64,000 nt of DNA from Oasisia sp. SBJ-2009 (taxonomy: Eukaryota > Annelida > Polychaeta > Sabellida > Siboglinidae). This document shows positions 56,419 to 64,000 of the stretch, piece by piece. The notes under the pieces were generated by a model, which made no database searches, was not told the DNA's origin, and saw only the letters and a list, made by a program, of their open reading frames with translations. How positions within the stretch are numbered: the first letter of the stretch is position 1; each line of letters opens with the position of its first letter. Location: assembly GCA_964017155.1 (NCBI GenBank), contig OZ024856.1, positions 6,809,813 through 6,873,812 on the forward strand. Direction: 5' to 3'. The position numbers were made by a program, and so were the translations under genes.

Positions 56419-58615
56419 GATTGGCTTATTATGATCTAACAACTACAGAATTACGTACAGTAATCATTATTATCGTCTTCCGTTTCTCACAGGTGTGCCG
56501 AGCGATAACTTTCTCGTCAAACTGACCAACAGCACAAGCTTCATGAAGAGAATGGAGAGTGACTGGGTGCATGATTCGTTGAGGGTGACAATAGAACGAC
56601 TCAACCGGTTGAGAGAACCCTCTCCCCACTGGTCGGACCACAACGCTATGTCTATGTCTTATATTGTCGTTAACGTTGTTGGAATTAACAGACGTAGCCG
56701 AGATGGTCACCACCGGTAAGTGTGTCGGCTAAGATAAGATGTGGGACTGTTTGTAGGTGTTTGAAAGTAAATTGCAATTAATGCAAAAAGAACAAACGTG
56801 AATGTTAGTCAGTGTGGAATTTGTGTTTTCAGGGACACACCCTTTTTACGGTGTTCTCCAGATGGTCTGATTGACAGTGATGGCATTGTTGAGATTAAAT
56901 GCCCACATACCCCATGTTAGCTGCATGTAACATAACAAGAGCCCACTGACTGGTCCTCACCTACACAGTTGCTAATGGAACTGTATCTCTATAGAGGGGT
57001 CACAACTACTTCTACCAAATACTGGGCACACTTATGTGTACAGGCAGGAAATGGTGTGACTTTGTAGTCTGGACATTCAATGATGGTCATCATCCGCATC
57101 CCCCGAGATGATGCATTCGTCTCAGAAATGATGGGAATACTTTCAACAGGTTTCTGTCAATATTTTAAGGAGACAGTGCTTGACAAATTACTGTACAGAC
57201 ACGTTTGCATAGGGACTGCAGTAATAACTGTCAATTTAAGTTTCCCATGTATGATATTCTTCACTTATATTAAGTGAATGATGAATTAATGTGAATGAAA
57301 CATTGCATGCTCAGACAACTGCAAAATGCATTTATAGCCATCTTTATTCTTTCTTAAACCACACATGCTTATAATTATATGTTATATTGTTTGATTGGCT
57401 TATTATGATCTAACAACTAGAGAATTATGTACAGTAATCATAAGTATCGTCTTCTGTTTCTCGCAGGAGTGCTGAACGATAAGTTCCTTGTCAAGCTGGC
57501 AAACAGCCTAGGAGCTGGTGTATTTTGAGGAGGCAGTGCGTGAGAAATTACTGTACATAGGATCACACACGTTTGCACAGACACCACAGTAATAACTGTC
57601 AATTTCAGTTTCCAATGTATGATATTCTTCACTTATATTCAATGAATGATGAATTAATGTGAATGAAACACTGCATGCACAGACAATTGCCAAATGCATT
57701 TGTAGCTATCTTTATTCTTTCTTTGACTGGCTTATTATGATCTAACAACTACAGAATTACGTACAGTAATCATAATTATCGTCTTCCGTTTCTCGCAGGA
57801 GTGCTGAGCGATAAATTCATTGTCAAGTTGGCAAACAGCACGAGCTTCATGAAGAGAATGGAGAGTGACTGGGTACATGATTTGTTGAGTGACAATAGAA
57901 GTACTCAACCGGTGGAGAGAACCCTCTCCCCACTGGTCAGACCACAACGCTATGTCTCAGGTGTTAATATTGGCGTTAACGTTGTTGGAATTAACAGACG
58001 TAGCCGAGATGGTCACCGCCGATAAGTGTGTCGGCTAAGATAAGATGTGGGACTGTTTGTAGTTGTTTAAAAGTAGGCGACATGTCACGGAATGCGTAAA
58101 GAAATGCATTATACGCCTCATTGGCTAAATTTGCCTGACCTCAGTGTGGTTGAGATTAAATGCCCACATACCACACGTAACATGACAAGAGCCCCACTGA
58201 CTGGGCATCACCTATTCAGATGCTGATGGAACTCTATCTCTACAGAGAGATCACAACTACTTCTACCAAATAATGGGCACACTTATGTGTACAGGCAGGA
58301 AATGGTGTGACTTTGTAGTCTGGACATTCAATGACTGTGTCACCATCCGCATCCCCCGAGATGATGCGTTCGTCGCAGAAATTATGGAAATACTTTCAAA
58401 ACAATTCTGTCAATATTTTAAGGAGGCAGTGCTTGAGAAATTACTGTACAGAGTGACACACGTTTGCACAGACACCGCAGGAATAACTGTCAATTTCAGT
58501 TTCCAATGTATGATATTCTTCACTTAAATTAAATGAATGATGAATTAATGTGAATGAAACACTGCATGCACAGACAATTGCCAAATGCATTTGTAGCTAT
58601 CTTTATTCTTTCTTT
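56419..58615 (+). repeat. C-A-B higher-order repeat, copy 3 (2,197 bp)
   Basis: C 56,419, A 57,393, B 57,725. The B monomer here has CACGGAATGCG where most copies have CACGGCATGCG, shared with the extra B at 60,813. Confidence 0.93.
58201..58527 (+). pseudogene. YqaJ C-terminal half, type B
   Basis: Returns to EKLLYR; otherwise as the 51,610 copy. Confidence 0.68.
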
Positions 58616-60812
58616 GATTGGCTTATTATGATCTAACAACTACAGAATTACGTACAGTAATCATTATTATCGTCTTCCGTTTCTCACAGGTGTGCCGAGC
58701 GATAACTTTCTCGTCAAACTGACCAACAGCACAAGCTTCATGAAGAGAATGGAGAGTGACTGGGTGCATGATTCGTTGAGGGTGACAATAGAACGACTCA
58801 ACCGGTTGAGAGAACCCTCTCCCCACTGGTCGGACCACAACGCTATGTCTATGTCTTATATTGTCGTTAACGTTGTTGGAATTAACAGACGTAGCCGAGA
58901 TGGTCACCACCGGTAAGTGTGTCGGCTAAGATAAGATGTGGGACTGTTTGTAGGTGTTTGAAAGTAAATTGCAATTAATGCAAAAAGAACAAACGTGAAT
59001 GTTAGTCAGTGTGGAATTTGTGTTTTCAGGGACACACCCTTTTTACGGTGTTCTCCAGATGGTCTGATTGACAGTGATGGCATTGTTGAGATTAAATGCC
59101 CACATACCCCATGTTAGCTGCATGTAACATAACAAGAGCCCACTGACTGGTCCTCACCTACACAGTTGCTAATGGAACTGTATCTCTATAGAGGGGTCAC
59201 AACTACTTCTACCAAATACTGGGCACACTTATGTGTACAGGCAGGAAATGGTGTGACTTTGTAGTCTGGACATTCAATGATGGTCATCATCCGCATCCCC
59301 CGAGATGATGCATTCGTCTCAGAAATGATGGGAATACTTTCAACAGGTTTCTGTCAATATTTTAAGGAGACAGTGCTTGACAAATTACTGTACAGACACG
59401 TTTGCATAGGGACTGCAGTAATAACTGTCAATTTAAGTTTCCCATGTATGATATTCTTCACTTATATTAAGTGAATGATGAATTAATGTGAATGAAACAT
59501 TGCATGCTCAGACAACTGCAAAATGCATTTATAGCCATCTTTATTCTTTCTTAAACCACACATGCTTATAATTATATGTTATATTGTTTGATTGGCTTAT
59601 TATGATCTAACAACTAGAGAATTATGTACAGTAATCATAAGTATCGTCTTCTGTTTCTCGCAGGAGTGCTGAACGATAAGTTCCTTGTCAAGCTGGCAAA
59701 CAGCCTAGGAGCTGGTGTATTTTGAGGAGGCAGTGCGTGAGAAATTACTGTACATAGGATCACACACGTTTGCACAGACACCACAGTAATAACTGTCAAT
59801 TTCAGTTTCCAATGTATGATATTCTTCACTTATATTCAATGAATGATGAATTAATGTGAATGAAACACTGCATGCACAGACAATTGCCAAATGCATTTGT
59901 AGCTATCTTTATTCTTTCTTTGATTGGCTTATTATGATCTAACAACTACAGAATTACGTACAGTAATCATAATTATCGTCTTCCGTTTCTCGCAGGAGTG
60001 CTGAGCGATAAATTCATTGTCAAGTTGGCAAACAGCACGAGCTTCATGAAGAGAATGGAGAGTGACTGGGTACATGATTTGTTGAGTGACAATAGAAGTA
60101 CTCAACCGGTGGAGAGAACCCTCTCCCCACTGGTCAGACCACAACGCTATGTCTCAGGTGTTAATATTGGCGTTAACGTTGTTGGAATTAACAGACGTAG
60201 CCGAGATGGTCACCGCCGATAAGTGTGTCGGCTAAGATAAGATGTGGGACTGTTTGTAGTTGTTTAAAAGTAGGCGACATGTCACGGCATGCGTAAAGAA
60301 ATGCATTATACGCCTCATTGGCTAAATTTGCCTGACCTCAGTGTGGTTGAGATTAAATGCCCACATACCACACGTAACATGACAAGAGCCCCACTGACTG
60401 GGCATCACCTATTCAGATGCTGATGGAACTCTATCTCTACAGAGAGATCACAACTACTTCTACCAAATAATGGGCACACTTATGTGTACAGGCAGGAAAT
60501 GGTGTGATTTTGTAGTCTGGACATTCAATGACTGTGTCACCATCCGCATCCCCCGAGATGATGCGTTCGTCGCAGAAATTATGGAAATACTTTCAAAACA
60601 ATTCTGTCAATATTTTAAGGAGGCAGTGCTTGAGAAATTACAGTACAGAGTCACACACGTTTGCACAGACACCGCAGGAATAACTGTCAATTTCAGTTTC
60701 CAATGTATGATATTCTTCACTTAAATTAAATGAATGATGAATTAATGTGAATGAAACACTGCATGCAGAGACAATTGCCAAATGCATTTGTAGCTATCTT
60801 TATTCTTTCTTT
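58616..60812 (+). repeat. C-A-B higher-order repeat, copy 4 (2,197 bp)
   Basis: C 58,616, A 59,590, B 59,922. Confidence 0.93.
60398..60724 (+). pseudogene. YqaJ C-terminal half, type B
   Basis: EKLQYR variant; one silent change (TGTGATTTT) is shared with the next copy. Confidence 0.68.
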
Positions 60813-61703
60813 GATTGGCTTATTATGATCTAACAACTACAGAATTACGTACAGTAATCATAATTATCGTCTTCCGTTTCTCGCAGGAGTGCTGAGCGAT
60901 AAATTCATTGTCAAGTTGGCAAACAGCACGAGCTTCATGAAGAGAATGGAGAGTGACTGGGTACATGATTTGTTGAGTGACAATAGAAGTACTCAACCGG
61001 TGGAGAGAACCCTCTCCCCACTGGTCAGACCACAACGCTATGTCTCAGGTGTTAATATTGGCGTTAACGTTGTTGGAATTAACAGACGTAGCCGAGATGG
61101 TCACCGCCGATAAGTGTGTCGGCTAAGATAAGATGTGGGACTGTTTGTAGTTGTTTAAAAGTAGGCGACATGTCACGGAATGCGTAAAGAAATGCATTAT
61201 ACGCCTCATTGGCTAAATTTGCCTGACCTCAGTGTGGTTGAGATTAAATGCCCACATACCACACGTAACATGACAAGAGCCCCACTGACTGGGCATCACC
61301 TATTCAGATGCTGATGGAACTCTATCTCTACAGAGAGATCACAACTACTTCTACCAAATAATGGGCACACTTATGTGTACAGGCAGGAAATGGTGTGATT
61401 TTGTAGTCTGGACATTCAATGACTGTGTCACCATCCGCATCCCCCGAGATGATGCGTTTGTCGCAGAAATTATGGAAATACTTTCAAAAAAATTCTGTCA
61501 ATATTTTAAGGAGGCAGTGCTTGAGAAATTACTGTACAGAGTCACACACGTTTGCACAGACACCGCAGGAATAACTGTCAATTTCAGTTTCCAATGTACG
61601 ATATTCTTCACTTAAATTAAATGAATGATGAATTAATGTGAATGAAACACTGCATGCACAGACAATTGCCAAATGCATTTGTAGCTATCTTTATTCTTTC
61701 TTT
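60813..61703 (+). repeat. Extra B monomer (891 bp) breaking the C-A-B order
   Basis: Two B monomers stand side by side here, the only place this happens in the 3-monomer part of the array. The pair shares TGTGATTTTGTAG, so the extra one probably came from a local unequal exchange. Confidence 0.9.
61289..61615 (+). pseudogene. YqaJ C-terminal half, type B
   Basis: SKKFCQYF variant with a unique CTIFFT end. Confidence 0.68.
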
Positions 61704-63900
61704 GATTGGCTTATTATGATCTAACAACTACAGAATTACGTACAGTAATCATTATTATCGTCTTTCGTTTCTCACAGGTGTGCCGAGCGATAACTTTCTC
61801 GTCAAATTGACCAACAGCACAAGCTTCATGAAGAGAATGGAGAGTGACTGGGTGCATGATTCGTTGAGGGTGACAATAGAACGACTCAACCGGTTGAGAG
61901 AACCCTCTCCCCACTGGTCGGACCACAACGCTATGTCTATGTCTTATATTGTCGTTAACGTTGTTGGAATTAACAGACGTAGCCGAGATGGTCACCACCG
62001 GTAAGTGTGTCGGCTAAGATAAGATGTGGGACTGTTTGTAGGTGTTTGAAAGTAAATTGCAATTGATGCAAAAAGAACAAACGTGAATGTTAGTCAGTGT
62101 GGAATTTGTGTTTTCAGGGACACACCCTTTTTACGGTGTTCTCCAGATGGTCTGATTGACAGTGATGGCATTGTTGAGATTAAATGCCCACATACCCCAT
62201 GTTAGCTGCATGTAACATAACAAGAGCCCACTGACTGGTCCTCACCTACACAGTTGCTAATGGAACTGTATCTCTATAGAGAGGTCACAACTACTTCTAC
62301 CAAATACTGGGCACACTTATGTGTACAGGCAGGAAATGGTGTGACTTTGTAGTCTGGACATTCAATGATGGTCATCATCCGCATCCCCCGAGATGATGCA
62401 TTCGTCTCAGAAATGATGGGAATACTTTCAACAGGTTTCTGTCAATATTTTAAGGAGACAGTGCTTCACAAATTACTGTACAGACACGTTTGCATAGGGA
62501 CTGCAGTAATAACTGTCAATTTAAGTTTCCCATGTATGATATTCTTCACTTATATTAAGTGAATGATGAATTAATGTGAATGAAACATTGCATGCTCAGA
62601 CAACTGCAAAGTGCATTTATAGCCATCTTTATTCTTTCTTAAACCACACATGCTTATGATTATATGTTATATTGTTTGATTGGCTTATTATGATCTAACA
62701 ACTAGATAATTATGTACAGTAATCATAAGTATCGTCTTCTGTTTCTCGCAGGAGTGCTGAACGATAAGTTCCTTGTCAAGCTGGCAAACAGCCTAGGAGC
62801 TGGTGTATTTTGAGGAGGCAGTGCGTGAGAAATTACTGTACATAGGATCACACACGTTTGCACAGACACCACAGTAATAACTGTCAATTTCAGTTTCCAA
62901 TGTATGATATTCTTCACTTATATTCAATGAATGATGAATTAATGTGAATGAAACATTGCCTGCTCAGACAATTGACAAATGCATTTGTAGTTATCTTTAT
63001 TCTTTCTTTGATTGGCTTATTATGATCTAACAACTACAGAATTACGTACAGTAATCATAATTATCGTCTTCCGTTTCTCGCAGGAGTGCTGAGCGATAAA
63101 TTCATTGTCAAATTGGCAAACAGCACGAGCTTCATGAAGAGAATGGAGAGTGACTGGGTACATGATTTGTTGAGTGACAATAGAACGACTCAACCGGTGG
63201 AGAGAACCCTCTCCCCACTGGTCAGACCACAACGCTATGTCTCAGGTGTTAATATTGGCGTTAACGTTGTTGGAATTAACAGACGTAGCCGAGATGGTCA
63301 CCGCCGATAAGTGTGTCTGCTAAGATAAGATGTGGGACTGTTTGTAGTTGTTTAAAAGTAGGCGACATGTCACGGCATGCGTAAAGAAATGCATTATACG
63401 CCTCATTGGCTAAATTTGCCTGACCTCAGTGTGGTTGAGATTAAATGCCCACATACCACACGTAACATGACAAGAGCCCCACTGACTGGGCATCACCTAT
63501 TCAGATGCTGATGGAACTCTATCTCTACAGAGAGATCACAACTACTTCTACCAAATAATGGGCACACTTATGTGTACAGGCAGGAAATGGTGTGACTTTG
63601 TAGTCTGGACATTCAATGACTGTGTCACCATCCGCATCCCCCGAGATGATGCGTTCGTCGCAGAAATTATGGAAATACTTTCAAAAAAATTCTGTCAATA
63701 TTTTAAGGAGGCAGTGCTTGAGAAATTACTGTACAGAGTGACACACGTTTGCACAGACACCGCAGGAATAACTGTCAATTTCAGTTTCCAATGTATGATG
63801 TTCTTCACTTAAATTAAATGAATGATGAATTAATGTGAATGAAACACTGCATGCACAGACAATTGCCAAATGCATTTGTAGCTATCTTTATTCTTTCTTT
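61704..63900 (+). repeat. C-A-B higher-order repeat, copy 5 (2,197 bp)
   Basis: C 61,704, A 62,678, B 63,010. It has a few private changes (TCTTTCGTTTCTC, CTAGATAATT, LHKLLYR) and is closer to the 49.8-51.1 kb monomers than to copies 1-4. Confidence 0.92.
63486..63812 (+). pseudogene. YqaJ C-terminal half, type B
   Basis: SKKF and MMFFT, as the 49,413 copy. Confidence 0.68.
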
Positions 63901-64000
63901 GATTGGCTTATTATGATCTAACAACTACAGAATTACGTACAGTAATCATTATTATCGTCTTCCGTTTCTCACAGGTGTGCCGAGCGATAACTTTCTCGTC
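63901..64000 (+). repeat. Start of a further C monomer, cut by the window end
   Basis: Contains the full leader and acceptor TTTCTCACAG and the first codons CCGAGCGATAACTTTCTCGTC. The array therefore continues beyond the window. Confidence 0.9.

Noticed and set aside
1..64000. tRNA, rRNA or other structured RNA genes
   Set aside because: No cloverleaf, box A/B pattern or rRNA sequence was recognised by eye; a covariance-model search would be needed to exclude them.

Overview
The window is eukaryotic nuclear DNA, most likely from a marine invertebrate. The evidence is intron-split coding sequence with GT-AG and GC-AG splice sites, AT-rich spacers, LINE, Tc1, Merlin and MULE relics, abundant minisatellites, and a SWIM/YqaJ gene family typical of invertebrate genomes. 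I cannot place the species. There is no operon, CRISPR, tRNA or rRNA signal. Most long open frames are by-products of short-period repeats.

Region 1 (1-3,066) is a spacer with the 3' end of a LINE, a short tandem duplication and TA microsatellites. Region 2 (3,067-11,918, minus strand) holds the one clearly conserved housekeeping gene, TRMT6, the non-catalytic subunit of the tRNA m1A58 methyltransferase. Ten exons join in perfect phase (1,244 nt, 413 residues plus stop). The exon or exons for the first ~80 residues were not found. Three minisatellites inside this gene start exactly at splice sites: 18 bp x ~60 at the last acceptor, 32 bp x 3 at a GC donor, and 58 bp x 11 covering an exon end plus its donor.

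Region 3 (about 12,000-30,600) starts with MULE and Merlin transposase relics. It continues as a plus-strand cluster of duplicated exons of an NLR-like leucine-rich-repeat (LRR) gene family: eight 84-87-nt LRR exons, one longer LRR-containing exon, and recurring companion exons. Merlin fragments were duplicated along with them. The cluster is interrupted by a 6.3-kb array of ~78 copies of an 83/77-bp unit. Each unit carries an acceptor-like and a donor-like sequence around a 25-nt exon-like core. A 16-bp minisatellite lies on both sides of the array.

Region 4 (30,600-35,900) is largely uninterpreted spacer with a perfect hairpin and a ~750-bp tandem duplication. Region 5 (35,900-64,000, plus strand) belongs to a SWIM zinc finger/YqaJ nuclease-like family. 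A degenerate YqaJ fragment and an intact SWIM exon are followed by 33 tandem monomers running off the window edge. Monomer types I, A, B and C combine into a 6-monomer (4,752 bp) and then a 3-monomer (2,197 bp) higher-order repeat. The copies carry broken YqaJ domains. Type I also carries a retroviral-type integrase fragment, and the first monomer carries a Tc1 relic. The theme of the window is tandem amplification of pieces that contain exon boundaries, at scales from 18 bp to 5 kb.
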